In this document: positions 34,491 to 44,900 of the stretch, in pieces
Layout of the letters: every line of letters begins with the position of its first letter
Numbering within the stretch: position 1 is the stretch's first letter
NCBI RefSeq assembly: GCF_022524485.1
Contig: NZ_JAKXMK010000031.1
Span: 96,647 to 160,646 of the forward strand
Length of the DNA: 64,000 bases
Direction of reading: 5' to 3'
Origin: Pseudonocardia alaniniphila
GTDB lineage: Bacteria > Actinomycetota > Actinomycetes > Mycobacteriales > Pseudonocardiaceae
The notes under the pieces: generated by a model
Told to the model about the DNA's origin: nothing
Databases searched by the model: none
Seen by the model: the letters and a program-made list of their open reading frames with translations, nothing else
Position numbers and translations under genes: made by a program

Positions 34491-35423
34491 CACTGAGCCT
34501 TCGCCAACTTGACGTCGGACCTGGTCAGCGGGCGTCCGGCGGGGCGTGACCTCCTGCCGCCACGCGGTGATCGTGAGCTCCCAGCACAACCGCCCGTCCA
34601 CGCCGGTGGACGCGGGCCGTCCGGGGCCGGAGCCGTGGAGGGTGGCGGTGGTACCGACCATCGGCTCGATGCCGATCGACCGGTAGGGCCGTGCTGCGGG
34701 CCATCCGCCGAGGTTGCGCCACAGCAGCAGCGAACACGTGGTGGCCGGGTCGCCTGCCGTGACGCGCCAGCGCAGGACCAGAGCGTCCGGACCGTCGACG
34801 ACCGCGGCTGTGCTGCACCCGGGCAGTACCGCCGCGGTGGCCGTGCCGTCGTCGGGACCGAGCCGGTCCAGGGGATCCGCGCCCGTCCCGGCCGGCCAGG
34901 GCAGAACGGCCACGGCCCCGTCGACGGGGTGGTCGAGCACGTGCGTGGTGCGGGCCTCGGGAACGTGCAGGCGCGCCGCGGGTGAGAGGTCGAGCAGGGC
35001 GTGCACCGCGTGAACGAACGGGGAGCCGGGCGGCCCCGTCACGGTGTAGGCGACGGTGAGCGACCCGTCGGCGCGCATCCGCCGGGCAAGCCACAGATCA
35101 CCGGCTCGGACCTCGTGCCTGCCCTCGTCCGCCGTCCACGGTTGCGACCAGGCGCCACCGTGGTCGGGTTCGCCGCGCACGGTGGGGAAGCACTCCTCGA
35201 CCCCGCCCGCGTCGACGAACGCCGTGCCCGCCGAGACCGTGCCCCTCGCCGCGGCCACCTCCGGGTCGGGGTTGCGCCACAGCCATTCCCGCTCGGGAAC
35301 CCCGCCGCTTGCTGGGGAGCGCAGGGCGGTCCACCGCCCGCCCCGGCCGAGGTCGGTCCGAACCGTGAGCGGCCGGGGCTGCCACGCCGGATCGTCCGGG
35401 GGCCAGACATCGGCCCCCGTCAC
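34473..35423 (-). CDS. Hypothetical protein, possibly galactose-mutarotase-like
   Basis: A 316-residue protein rich in beta-strand-like segments and tryptophans (WTALRSPASGG, DLWLARRMRADGSLTVAYTV, YRSIGIEPMVG, CWELTITAW), without signal peptide or membrane helices. The pattern resembles the carbohydrate-binding beta-sandwich of the aldose-1-epimerase superfamily, and YRSIGIEPMVG resembles its late catalytic region, but I cannot align a full active site. The GTG start overlaps the alpha-galactosidase stop as GTGA, so it is translationally coupled and is the last gene of the glycoside operon. A role in handling the released sugar is an inference from context. Confidence 0.65.
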   Translation of the reverse strand: MTGADVWPPDDPAWQPRPLTVRTDLGRGGRWTALRSPASGGVPEREWLWRNPDPEVAAARGTVSAGTAFVDAGGVEECFPTVRGEPDHGGAWSQPWTADEGRHEVRAGDLWLARRMRADGSLTVAYTVTGPPGSPFVHAVHALLDLSPAARLHVPEARTTHVLDHPVDGAVAVLPWPAGTGADPLDRLGPDDGTATAAVLPGCSTAAVVDGPDALVLRWRVTAGDPATTCSLLLWRNLGGWPAARPYRSIGIEPMVGTTATLHGSGPGRPASTGVDGRLCWELTITAWRQEVTPRRTPADQVRRQVGEGSVLAVPP

Positions 35424-37510
35424 GGCAGCCGGTCCAGGACGACGACGTCGCAGTCCGGGGCCAGCGCGAACGGCACGGGCACCCCGGCGCCGGTGAGCTC
35501 GTGGCCGGTCAGCACCCCGGACGCGACCGTGCCTCCGCCTGCGTGCACGCGATAGCGGGCCTCGTCGCGAAGCCCGGCGAGCGGCAACCGGACGGGCACG
35601 TCGCGGCCCACACCCGGCCGGGCATTGACGAGCACGACGACACGCGACGCCCCCGCCGCGGTGTACTGCACGGCGTACACGGGGCCGGACGGACTGCCGT
35701 GGCGGCGAACCGCACCGGTGTGCACGACCTCGCGGATGTCGCGGTAGCGGGCCACCAGCTCACGAGCCCTGGCCCGCATCGGCTCGTCCCAGGCCAGCAG
35801 GTCGGCGCCGATGCCCAGCACGCCGGCCATCGCGACGACGAACCGGAACTCGAGGCTCGCGGGCGCCGTGTCGAGGCGGTCGGGCTCGTCGGTGACCCAC
35901 GAGCTCATCACGTGGGGCGGGTACGCCGACAGGAACCCGTGCTGGACGGCGAGGCGGTCCCGCGGACCGGTCTCGTCGCTGGGCCAGACCACATCGGACA
36001 GAGCGAGCACCGCGTTGTCGACCCTCCCGCCGCCTCCCGCGCAGGCCTCCACCGCGACGTGCGGGAACTCCTCGCGCAGCAGCGCCATCAGCCGGTGGTA
36101 GGCGCGGGCGTGCTGCAGCGACCACTCGCGCCCCCGCGGGTCGCCGGGCCTGCCGCCGTCGCTCACCGCGCGGTTCATGTCCCACTTGAGGTAGCTGACG
36201 GGGTGCTCGGTGAGTACCCGGCGCAGCATCGCCGCGGCCCACTCCTCGACCTCGGGCCTGCCCAGGTCGAGCACGTACTGGTTGCGCATGGTCGTGAGCG
36301 GCCGGTCGCCCGCGCGGTAGACCCAGTCGGGGTGGGCGCGGAACAGGTCGCTGTCGGGGTTCACGGCCTCCGGCTCGACCCAGAGCCCGAACCGCATCCC
36401 GCGGTCGAGCACACCCTTCACCAGCGGCCCGAGCCCGTCGGGGAACTTCGCCGGGTCGGCGTACCAGTCGCCGAGTCCTGCGCGATCGCTGGTGCGGCCG
36501 GTGAACCACCCGTCGTCGACGACGAACACCTCGACTCCGACGTCCGCGGCCACGTCGGCCAGTGCCAGCTGATGCTCGACGCGGACGTCGAAACCGGTGG
36601 CGTACCAGGAGTTGTAGACGATTGGCCGGTGCTCCGGCCCGGTGCTGCGGGCGAGCCGGCCGCGCTGGTACTCGTGCCATGAATCGGCGAGCCCGTCCAG
36701 GCCGCCCGGGCTCCACGCTCCGAGCAGGTGTGGCGTCTCGAACTCCTCGCCGGGCGCGAGCGTGATCACGGCGGTTTCGTCGTCGGCGCCGCCGCTGACC
36801 CGGACGACGTCGCGGAACGGGACGGCGTCGACGACCATGCTCCACGACCCGCTCCACGCCAGCGCGACCCCGTACGCCTCGCAGCCGTCGTCACAGTCGC
36901 GGGCGCGCAGCGCGACGACGGGGGAGTACAGGTGCGAGGTGATGCCCTGCCTGCTTCCTAGGCTCAGCCGGCCCGCGGGCAGGTCCACCTCCGCCGGGGT
37001 GAACTCCCGCGACCACGTGCCGACCAGCTGCGCCACCCGCGCACCCGGTCCGACGGGCACGTTCCAGGCGGCGCCGAACGCCCTGGTCAGGTGGAGGTCC
37101 CCGGCCGTGCGGAGGGAGCGCACCCGCGCCCACCGCTCGACGACGTCGTGTGCCCGCGACGTGCTCAGGTGCAGCGTCACTTCGACGCCCGCGTCCGTGT
37201 CGCGCAGCAGCGCCGTCAGCGCGGCGTCTCGCCCGTCGTCGATCACGGCCACCGAACCGGGAACCAGCCGCAGCAGCGCGCCGTCCACGCCGTCGGGTCC
37301 CTGCACGAGCAGTTCGGCGAACTGGGCGTGCCGGGTGCCCGCCGCGGCGAACTCCAGCGGGACCTTGTCGGCGGGCGCCTCGAACGGGGTGCGGGCCGGG
37401 GGAGCGAACTCGCGCCGCCCCGGATCGCCCCAGTGCCGCAGGACGAGACCCGCGTCGGTCTCGGCCACGACGTACACGGACCGGGCCGTCGGGAGTTCCC
37501 ACTCCGTCAC
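35420..37510 (-). CDS. GH36 alpha-galactosidase
   Basis: A 696-residue glycoside hydrolase family 36 enzyme. It has an N-terminal beta-sandwich, a central barrel with PIVYNSWYATGFDV and VFVVDDGWFTGR, and a C-terminal beta domain. The catalytic nucleophile is Asp444 in YLKWDMNR and the acid/base is Asp512 in WPSDETGPRDR. It releases alpha-linked galactose from galacto-oligosaccharides. There is no signal peptide, so it acts inside the cell on imported substrate. The GTG start at 37510 overlaps the permease stop as GTGA; the frame is open to 38308 but that part is a shadow of the permease gene. Confidence 0.93.
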   Translation of the reverse strand: MTEWELPTARSVYVVAETDAGLVLRHWGDPGRREFAPPARTPFEAPADKVPLEFAAAGTRHAQFAELLVQGPDGVDGALLRLVPGSVAVIDDGRDAALTALLRDTDAGVEVTLHLSTSRAHDVVERWARVRSLRTAGDLHLTRAFGAAWNVPVGPGARVAQLVGTWSREFTPAEVDLPAGRLSLGSRQGITSHLYSPVVALRARDCDDGCEAYGVALAWSGSWSMVVDAVPFRDVVRVSGGADDETAVITLAPGEEFETPHLLGAWSPGGLDGLADSWHEYQRGRLARSTGPEHRPIVYNSWYATGFDVRVEHQLALADVAADVGVEVFVVDDGWFTGRTSDRAGLGDWYADPAKFPDGLGPLVKGVLDRGMRFGLWVEPEAVNPDSDLFRAHPDWVYRAGDRPLTTMRNQYVLDLGRPEVEEWAAAMLRRVLTEHPVSYLKWDMNRAVSDGGRPGDPRGREWSLQHARAYHRLMALLREEFPHVAVEACAGGGGRVDNAVLALSDVVWPSDETGPRDRLAVQHGFLSAYPPHVMSSWVTDEPDRLDTAPASLEFRFVVAMAGVLGIGADLLAWDEPMRARARELVARYRDIREVVHTGAVRRHGSPSGPVYAVQYTAAGASRVVVLVNARPGVGRDVPVRLPLAGLRDEARYRVHAGGGTVASGVLTGHELTGAGVPVPFALAPDCDVVVLDRLP

Positions 37511-38373
37511 TTGTTCGACCCCACCAGGAGACCCGAGACGAACTGCTTCTGGAAGACGAAGAACACGATCGCCGTGGGTACGGCGGCGACGAGCGAGCCC
37601 GCCGCGACGACGTTCCACGAGTTGGAGAAGCCGCCCTGCAGGTTGAGCAGGGCCGCGGTGATGGGGAACTGCGCCTCGGTCCGCAGCACGGTCATCGCCC
37701 AGATCAGATCGTTGAAGATCCAGGTGGTGGCGAGCGCCGCGAGCGCGGCGAGCGCCGGACGGCACAACGGCAGCACGATGCTCCAGAACGTGCGGCCCGA
37801 CCCCGCCCCGTCGAGGAGCGCGGCCTCGAAGACCTCGGTCGGCAGTGCCCGCATGAATCCGTGCAGGACGAACGTGTAGAAGCCCAGACCGAAGCCGACC
37901 TGCACGATCACCAGCGCGAACAGCGTGTCGTAGATGCCCAGGTCCTGCGCGATGCGCGAGACCGGGATGAGCAGGATCTGCGGTGGGAGCAGGTTCCCCG
38001 CCAACATGATCAGCAGGAGCGTGCGCCGCAACGGGATGCGGAACCGGCTGAGCGCGTAGGCCGCGGCGGACGCGAGCGCCAGCGACGCCGCAACGGCGAA
38101 CACGGTGACGATCGCGCTGTTGGCGAGCGCGCGGGCCACCCGGCCGTCCGCAAGGGCGCCGGCGAAGCCGTCGAGGGACAGGCTTCCCGGCAGCGCACCG
38201 AGCCCGCGGGCGGCGATGTCGTCGAAGTTCCGCAGCGCGATGAGGAGCACGAAGATGATCGGTGCGAGCCACAGGATCGTGAACGGGATCATGACGACGT
38301 GGAACCACGGCGACCGCGAGTCGGGCGTCCTGCGGGCCGGGCGTGGTGCCTGTGTGGAGGTCACGACGGCCAT
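37507..38373 (-). CDS. Carbohydrate ABC transporter permease (MalG type)
   Basis: A 288-residue inner-membrane protein with about six helices. The EAA loop that contacts the ATPase is EAALLDGAGSGRTFWSIVLP, followed by WNVVAAGSLVAAVPT near the end, typical of carbohydrate-uptake-1 permeases. The ATG at 38373 has GGAGGA upstream and lies one base after the preceding permease stop; an upstream start at 38391 is unlikely. No ATPase gene is in the operon, so it probably uses a shared multi-sugar ATPase (MsiK-like), as is common in actinomycetes. Confidence 0.92.
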   Translation of the reverse strand: MAVVTSTQAPRPARRTPDSRSPWFHVVMIPFTILWLAPIIFVLLIALRNFDDIAARGLGALPGSLSLDGFAGALADGRVARALANSAIVTVFAVAASLALASAAAYALSRFRIPLRRTLLLIMLAGNLLPPQILLIPVSRIAQDLGIYDTLFALVIVQVGFGLGFYTFVLHGFMRALPTEVFEAALLDGAGSGRTFWSIVLPLCRPALAALAALATTWIFNDLIWAMTVLRTEAQFPITAALLNLQGGFSNSWNVVAAGSLVAAVPTAIVFFVFQKQFVSGLLVGSNK

Positions 38374-38374
38374 C

Positions 38375-39340
38375 TCAGTTCTCCTCCGCACGTGCCTGGC
38401 GGGCGAGGTAGGTGATGATGAACGCGATCGCGAGAAGGAAGATCACCACGGCGATCGCCGACCCGTAGCCGAGGTTCACCAGCGTGAATCCCTGCTGGAA
38501 CATGTACGTCGACAGCAGCTGGGTGGTGTTGTAGGGGCCACCGCGCGTCATCGCCCACACGATGTCGAAGGTGCGCAGCGAGTCGATCACCGTCACCGCG
38601 AAGACCACCGTGTTGACGCCCCTCAGCTGCGGCATCACGATCCGCCAGAACCGCTGCCAGGCGTTCGCACCGTCGACGGCCGCGGCCTCCTCGAGCGTCG
38701 GGTCCGTGCCCTTCAGCCCGGCCAGGTACAGCACCATGATGTAGCCGACCTGCCGCCAGACGGCCGCGATCAGCACCGCGTAGAGCGCGGTGTCGGGGTC
38801 GGCGAGCCACTGTCGCTGCAGCCAGTCGAGACCGAGCGCGCCGAGGCCGGCGTCGATCGGCCCGTCCGGCTGGTACATCACGCGCCAGAACAGGCCCGTC
38901 ACCGCCAGCGAGATGACCATCGGCAGGTAGATCGCGCTGCGGTAGAACCCCACCCCGCGCCCCGGCCGGTTGAGAGCTACCGCGAGCGCCAGCCCGCCCA
39001 CGACGGACAGACCGCCGAACCCGATCACCCAGATCACGTTGTTGCGCAGCGCGGTGAGAAAGATCGGGTCGGAGACGAGCCGCTGGTAGTTCTCGAGGCC
39101 GACCGGCCGCGCCGCGCCGACGCCCTTCCAGTTCGTGAAGGACAGCGAGAAGCTGTTCATCGCGGGCCAGAACACCCAGAACAGCTCGACGGCCAGCGGC
39201 ACCAGCAGGAACACCCAGACGAGCAGCGGAACCCGCCGCAACGGCCCGCCGCCGCGGCGGTCCCTCCCGGCGGTGCTCCGCGTCCTGGACGCGGTGCGCG
39301 CCGGAGCCTGCTTCACCGGGGTCGCCTGGACGGGGGTCAT
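38375..39340 (-). CDS. Carbohydrate ABC transporter permease (MalF/UgpA type)
   Basis: A 321-residue permease with a basic cytoplasmic N-terminus and about six membrane segments starting LLVWVFLLVPLAVELFWVFW. FYRSAIYLPMVISLAVTGLFW and the EAA loop EEAAAVDGANAWQRFWRIVMP identify the class. The ATG overlaps the binding-protein stop as ATGA, so it is translationally coupled. It pairs with the next permease to form the channel for the sugar bound by the upstream lipoprotein. Confidence 0.92.
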   Translation of the reverse strand: MTPVQATPVKQAPARTASRTRSTAGRDRRGGGPLRRVPLLVWVFLLVPLAVELFWVFWPAMNSFSLSFTNWKGVGAARPVGLENYQRLVSDPIFLTALRNNVIWVIGFGGLSVVGGLALAVALNRPGRGVGFYRSAIYLPMVISLAVTGLFWRVMYQPDGPIDAGLGALGLDWLQRQWLADPDTALYAVLIAAVWRQVGYIMVLYLAGLKGTDPTLEEAAAVDGANAWQRFWRIVMPQLRGVNTVVFAVTVIDSLRTFDIVWAMTRGGPYNTTQLLSTYMFQQGFTLVNLGYGSAIAVVIFLLAIAFIITYLARQARAEEN

Positions 39341-40626
39341 GACGTGAAGACCTGCTGGGCGGCCTGCTGCCATTGGCGTTGGATGCCACGGATGTCGGAG
39401 GGGTTCGCGATGAACTGAGTCAGCGCGGCATCCGCGGTGGTCTGCAGGGCGTCGCTGGAGTCGCGGTTGAAGAACTGCGTGATCTCGTCGGTCTCGTTGA
39501 GCAGCTGGATGCCCTTCTTCACCAGCGGACTGAACTGCGCCGTGTCCACGTCCGGCGAGGTGGGCAGGTTCGACGACCCCGACTTCTCGATGTAGGACTG
39601 CTGCGCGGGCGCCGACGCGAGGTAGGACAGCAGCGCCTTGGCGCCCTCGGGGTTCTGGCTGTTGGCAGCGGCGAAGAAGCCGTCGGTGGGGGCCTCCTCG
39701 GCGCTGGGGACGGACGGGTCGATCGTCGGCACCGAGAAGAAGTCGAGATCGTCGCGCTGGTCCTCGGGGAAGTACTCCGTGCAGAACGCCCCGACCAGGT
39801 ACATCGCGGCCTCGTTGTTGACCATGGGCGTGACGGCCTGCTGCGCGTCCCACGAGGTCTGGTTGGGGTGGAAGTAGGGGACGAGCCGGGCGTACTGCTC
39901 CAGCACGGCGGTGACCTGCGAGTCCTCGAACGAGTGCTTCCCCGCGAGCAGCTCACGGTGATAGGTGGCGCCGTTGATCCGCAGGTTGAGGTAGTCGAAC
40001 CAGCCCGCCGACATCCAGGCGGTCGACCCGATGCCGTTGGTGAGCGGGTGGATGCCGCGGGCCTTGAGCCCGTCGCACAACGCGATGAACTCGTCCCACG
40101 TCGTCGGCGGCTGCACGCCCCACTGCGCGAACGCCGACTTCTTGTAGAAGATCGACCACCAGTAGTAGTTCGTCGGCACGAAGATCGCCTTGCCGTCCGA
40201 CCCCGTCGACAGGGTCCGCAGCGCGTCGGAGAAGTTGGCGCACGCGCCGCCGGGGGCCCACAGATCCGACACGTCGAGCAGCAGCCCCTCCTGCGCATAG
40301 GAGTTCGCGACCGACCCCGCGTACCAGCCGAGCACGTCGGGGGGCGTGGCGCTGGACAGGTAGGTCGAGAGCTGGGCCCGGAACTGCTCGGTGGCCACCG
40401 AGTTCAACGTGACCGGCTGCCCGTTGAAGCCGGCGACCACGCTCTCCAGCGCCGCCTTCGGCCCGGCGTCCTGGATCCACGACTGAAGGGTCAGCGTCGT
40501 CGCCGCGCCCCCGCTGCCGGTCGCGCCGCCGGCTCCGGAGCCGACACAGCTTGCGAGCAGCGGCACGGTGGTCAGGCTCGCGGCGCCGAGCAGGAACGAG
40601 CGACGGGAGAACGGTGGCGTGGTCAT
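39337..40626 (-). CDS. Extracellular sugar-binding lipoprotein (Tat-type signal)
   Basis: A 429-residue family-1 solute-binding protein. The N-terminus has a twin-arginine stretch SRRSFLLGAAS followed by lipobox LLASC, so it is probably Tat-exported and lipid-anchored. The mature part has LQSWIQDAGPKAALESVVAG, the TNYYWWSIFYKKSAFAQWG hinge segment and AMYLVGAFCTEYF, matching glycoside-binding relatives. GGAGG lies seven bases before the ATG at 40626. It should capture an extracellular oligosaccharide for the two downstream permeases. The linked alpha-galactosidase suggests alpha-galactosides, though the cellulase-like neighbour leaves other glycosides possible. Confidence 0.9.
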   Translation of the reverse strand: MTTPPFSRRSFLLGAASLTTVPLLASCVGSGAGGATGSGGAATTLTLQSWIQDAGPKAALESVVAGFNGQPVTLNSVATEQFRAQLSTYLSSATPPDVLGWYAGSVANSYAQEGLLLDVSDLWAPGGACANFSDALRTLSTGSDGKAIFVPTNYYWWSIFYKKSAFAQWGVQPPTTWDEFIALCDGLKARGIHPLTNGIGSTAWMSAGWFDYLNLRINGATYHRELLAGKHSFEDSQVTAVLEQYARLVPYFHPNQTSWDAQQAVTPMVNNEAAMYLVGAFCTEYFPEDQRDDLDFFSVPTIDPSVPSAEEAPTDGFFAAANSQNPEGAKALLSYLASAPAQQSYIEKSGSSNLPTSPDVDTAQFSPLVKKGIQLLNETDEITQFFNRDSSDALQTTADAALTQFIANPSDIRGIQRQWQQAAQQVFTS

Positions 40627-40666
40627 GTGCAACCTCCAGCGCGCCGTCGTTGGCGCGGGTCGGGGA

Positions 40667-41938
40667 TCAGGCGGATCGCGGCGCGGGCGCCGCGGCGAAC
40701 AGGGCGTTGCACTCCTGCTGGAGCGCGACGTCGGACCACATCGGGTGCTGAGGCGCGGCGTTGGAGCACACGACCGTGCCCCAGGCGCCGATGCGGCGGG
40801 CGTGCGCCACGGCCTGGCGGCAGATCTCCGCTCCGACCGGGCCCTCCTCGAACGTCCCGTGCAGCGGGGTGTAGCCGACCCAGCCCTCGCCGAGGACGAC
40901 CGGGACGTCGTGGGCGGCCGCCCAGTCGGCGGCCACGTCGAACCAGAACGCCAGCTTCTCGGCCATGGCGATGCGGTGCTCGCCGTAGTGGTCGTAGAGC
41001 CAGCGGTCGAAGGCCACCGGGTCGGCCCAGTCGTGGACGTACGCCTCCACGGCCGAGACGATCGTGGCTTCGAGGCGCCAGCGGTGCGGAGCGGGCACCG
41101 TCCACTCGGCGGCGGGCGGCGCCCCGGGCCGTAGCTGGAGGGCCGCGACCGCCTCCTGCCGGAACTCCGCGACGGGCCTGCGCAGGCCGAACTCGTCGAT
41201 CAGCGCGCCGAGCACCCCGTAGATGTAGGGGTGGACCGCGAGTACGTCGACGTTCTCCGGGACGCCGCGCATGCTGTCGTGCGGCACGCGCGCGTAGTTG
41301 ACGGTGCAGCGGCGGCCGGGGTGGCGGCGGTGGAACTCGTCGATCGCCTCCTCGAGCAGCGGCCGCAGCGCCACCACGGCGTCGGCGTCGGCGGGAAGGC
41401 CCTCGGTGAGGTGCCCGACCTGCACCTCGTTGTGGATCTCGGTGAACGCCACGCGGTCGTCGAGGCCCTCGGCGGCGAGCAGGTCGAGAAGGTCGGCGTG
41501 CGCGGCCGCGAGCCGGCGCGGACGCTCAGCGGGCGGCACCGCGCGCAGGGCATCCCACCAGGCCGGATCGGCCGCGAACGCAGAGCTCTGCTGGTACTCC
41601 CATGACGAGACGATCACGAAGCAGTCGTGCCGACGGGCCGCACGGAACAGGGCGAGCAGATGCTCGCGGGCGTCGATCGTCGTGGGCGCCTTCACGTCGT
41701 ACCAGCGCATCCGCTGGGCGAAGTCGCCACCGAGTGGCCCGAGCGTCAGCGCCGACGTGTCGAGCCCGGAGCCGAACAGCAGGAACGGCATCGCGCAGAT
41801 CCGCACCGTGTTGTAGCCCCGCTCGACGGCCTGCGCGAAGGCGGCGTCGAGATCGGCGAACGGCTCCCCTTCTCCGGTCCGCACGTACCAGGAGAAGTCC
41901 CACAGCGTGATGGTCAGGCGGTCGGGGAGCGGGTGCAT
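40667..41938 (-). CDS. Cellulase-like glycoside hydrolase (TIM barrel)
   Basis: A 423-residue protein of the cellulase-like clan GH-A type. It starts LTITLWDFSWYVRTGEGEPF; beta-strand 4 ends TEIHNEVQ with the asparagine-glutamate pair at 170-171 (expected acid/base), and strand 7 has VLGEGW with Glu351 as candidate nucleophile. No signal peptide is present, so it should work in the cytoplasm on imported or deacylated glycoside. The ATG at 41938 follows the DUF5107 gene's stop by one base. The substrate is unknown; pairing with an alpha-galactosidase points to a branched or mixed-linkage galactoside. Confidence 0.8.
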   Translation of the reverse strand: MHPLPDRLTITLWDFSWYVRTGEGEPFADLDAAFAQAVERGYNTVRICAMPFLLFGSGLDTSALTLGPLGGDFAQRMRWYDVKAPTTIDAREHLLALFRAARRHDCFVIVSSWEYQQSSAFAADPAWWDALRAVPPAERPRRLAAAHADLLDLLAAEGLDDRVAFTEIHNEVQVGHLTEGLPADADAVVALRPLLEEAIDEFHRRHPGRRCTVNYARVPHDSMRGVPENVDVLAVHPYIYGVLGALIDEFGLRRPVAEFRQEAVAALQLRPGAPPAAEWTVPAPHRWRLEATIVSAVEAYVHDWADPVAFDRWLYDHYGEHRIAMAEKLAFWFDVAADWAAAHDVPVVLGEGWVGYTPLHGTFEEGPVGAEICRQAVAHARRIGAWGTVVCSNAAPQHPMWSDVALQQECNALFAAAPAPRSA

Positions 41939-41939
41939 C

Positions 41940-44900
41940 TCAGGCCTCCAGGACGGTCGACGGGCTGGGAGCGGTGATCGAGGCCAGCAGTTCGAGCGCA
42001 TCGACATGGTGCGGATCATCGGTCAGCAGCTCACCGAGCCATTCCCGGGCGCCGTCCTCGTCGCCGTCGAGGACGGCGAGCTGGGCGCGCAGGAACGCGA
42101 CGCGCCGTCGCTGCACGACGTCGGCGTCCTCGGTGAAGAGCAGCATCGACGGCAGCGAGGTGGCGAAGTAGTCGACGGTGGCGGGAGTCGCGGCGAGCGT
42201 TGCGCAGAACTCGCGCAGCGCGTCGGCGAGATCCCTGGCCTCGTTCTCCCTCCCGAGCCTGCGCAGCGCGAGCACGGACGCCGCGGTCGCCTCGGAGTAG
42301 GGCTGGGTGCTCATCACCAGGAAGTCGCCCTGCTGGGCGGCCGCCAGCTCCCACGCCGCCGCGGCGGCCGCGCGGTCACCCGCGGCCGACAGGGCGTCCC
42401 CGCGCAGCAGCTGAAGCTCGGCCGTGCTCGCGAGCGGGTGGCGGGCCTCGCCGAGTGAGAGCGGCGGGTCGAGCGCCGCGTCGAGCAGCGCAACGGCCGC
42501 CCGCCCGGCATCGACGCCGCCGGCGGCGAGCTCGCGCTGCGCCTGCAACCGGGCGAGCCGGTCCCACACCCGCAGCACCTCGCCCTCGCCGCCCTCCCAC
42601 GGCTGGAAGGTGCGGGCGAGCAGCAGCGACCGGGTCTCGTCCGGGCGTCCCGCGGTGAGCAGCAGGTGGGCCAGCGCGACGGTCGCGTCGTCACGGGACT
42701 CGACGAGCTCGCGCGCGTCGAGCAGCCGCGCCAGCCGCTGCTCCGGGGCAACGCCGCGGCGCGCGTCGAGTTGGTCGCTCTCGAACAGCAGCCGCGCGTC
42801 GGCGCCCGCGACGGCGAGGGCGCGGTCGTAGGCCTCGCGCGCGAGCTCGGCGTCTCCGAGGTGGTTGTGGGCGGCGAGCCCGAGGTTGCGCCAGACGACG
42901 GGGTCGGTCGGGTCGAGCTCGCTGCCCGCGCGCCACGCCGCGATCGCGTCGGCCGGGCGGTCGTGCGCGTAGAGCCAGTGCCCGAGCAGAGCCCGCGACC
43001 TGGCGTCCTCCGGGTCGACGGCCACGGCGCGCTCCAGTACGAGCGCGTCGTCGAGCCGGGCGGGGAAGCACCAGGTGGCGTCGGCCTTCTGCGCCCGCTC
43101 ACGGGCCTGCCGCGCGTCGTCGGCCCGTCCGAGCCGCTCGAGCACGGCGGAGCGGTGATAGTCCAGCATCGGCCCTGCGGCTGTCTGCCCTGTCGCGCGG
43201 TCGACCTCGCGCTCGACCGCGAGGTCGAGCATCCGCAGAGCCGCGTCGAGCTCTCCGACACCCGCGTGCTCGATCGCGACGTCCAGGCAGGTCTGGGCGT
43301 CAGCGGTGACCGGGAGCCCGAGCACGTCGCGGGTCCACCAGTCGAGCGGGTCGATGGCGAGCGTGGCGCGGGCGATCTGGTCGGCCTGCTCGTGGCGGCC
43401 GGTCCGGCGCAGCACGATCACGCTCAGCGCGCGGGCCTGCAGGTGCTCGGGCTCGACGCGCAGCACGTCCTCCAGCCGGGAGAACGCCGCCTCGTCACGC
43501 CCGGCGGCGGCGTCGAGGCGCGCCATCCGGTAGCCGGCGGCGGCCCGCCACGGACGGGTCCAGGAGCTGGTGGCGAACGCCGCGTACGCCTCGTCCGGCC
43601 GGCCTTGCCGCTCCAGCACGAGGCCGAGCGCGTAGTGCGCGGTGGTGTCCTGCGGGTTCGCGTTGTGCCTGGTCAACCGTGCGACCGCGGCCCGCAACAG
43701 GGACTCCGCCTCGGCGAGGTCGCCACGCCGGTACGCCCTGGCGGCGAGTCCGACGCTGCTTGCGACGTGGCCGGGATCGCGGTGCAACGCCTCGCGCCAG
43801 TACGCCTCCGGTGAGCGGGTCGCGTGCCGGTACTGCTCGAGATGTGCGCCGATCACCGCGAGTTCCTCGACGGTCGCGACGTCGGCAGGCGCCGCGGGTT
43901 CGCGCGCGGGCACGACGTCACCGTCCGGGTCCGGGACGAGGGATTCCCAGGTCACGAGCTCGGCGCCTTCGTGCAGCACACGCAGCCGCAGCCGACCCGC
44001 CGCGTGCGCGGGCGAGAGCGTGACCCGGCGCAGCCACGGCCGGCCCGGCGCGACGTCGGCGATCTCCTCGGCGACGACCCGGCCGTCGCCGTCCTCGAAC
44101 CGCAGGACGCAGCCGTCGCGCTCGGCCGTGGTCGCGAGGCCGATATGCGCGCCCTCCTGCCCGACATCGACGCGCACGGCGGCGTCGACGGTGGCGGCAT
44201 GTACCGGCCCGATCTCCTGGATCGGGTACCAGACCTGCGAGAACACCTTCGTCTCGCCGGGTGCGATGAATGCGAAGTCGGGTTGGTTGTCGGTGAAGAC
44301 ACCCGCCATCAGCTCGACGTAGGCGCCCCCGTCGTCGCTCAGGTTGCGATCCCACGCGTGGCCGAACCCGGCGTCGCCCCAGGTCCACTGCTTCTTGCCC
44401 ACGGAGAGAAAGCGGTCTGCGACGTGCACGAAGCCCGCCCGGGCCGTGTGGTCGTACCCGCCGAAGAAGCCCTCCCGGCTGCCGACACACATGTAGGAGG
44501 TGGGCACGGGGATGTTGCGGTACCAGTCCAGACGATCGCCGCGGACCTCGACGTCGTCCGCGGCAACGGCCACCTGGTCGTGGCGGCCCGGGTAGTCGAC
44601 GCCGTAGTAGGGCCGGTCGGCCGCCGGGAACGCGGTGACGGCGCGCCGCGCGTGGTCGGCGACCACGCGGACGTCGCGCGGGAAGAACGACTGATAGTGC
44701 GGCCCGACACGGGCGGCGACGTTGGCCCACCACAGGAATGTCTGGGTCTGCTCGCTGCGGTTGTAGAGCCGCACCCGCAATTCGAGCGTCGCGCGATCGG
44801 GCCGCAGCCGGATGCCGTGCATGCCCTTCATCCGCGTGAACGGGTCGTGGTCGGAGCACCACACGGTGACCGCGCCGTCGGGCTCGTGCTCGACCTCGAC

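Noticed and set aside
37511..38308. An N-terminal extension of the alpha-galactosidase frame
   Set aside because: The extension overlaps the permease gene in another frame and is low complexity; the GTG at 37510 overlapping the permease stop is the coupled start.
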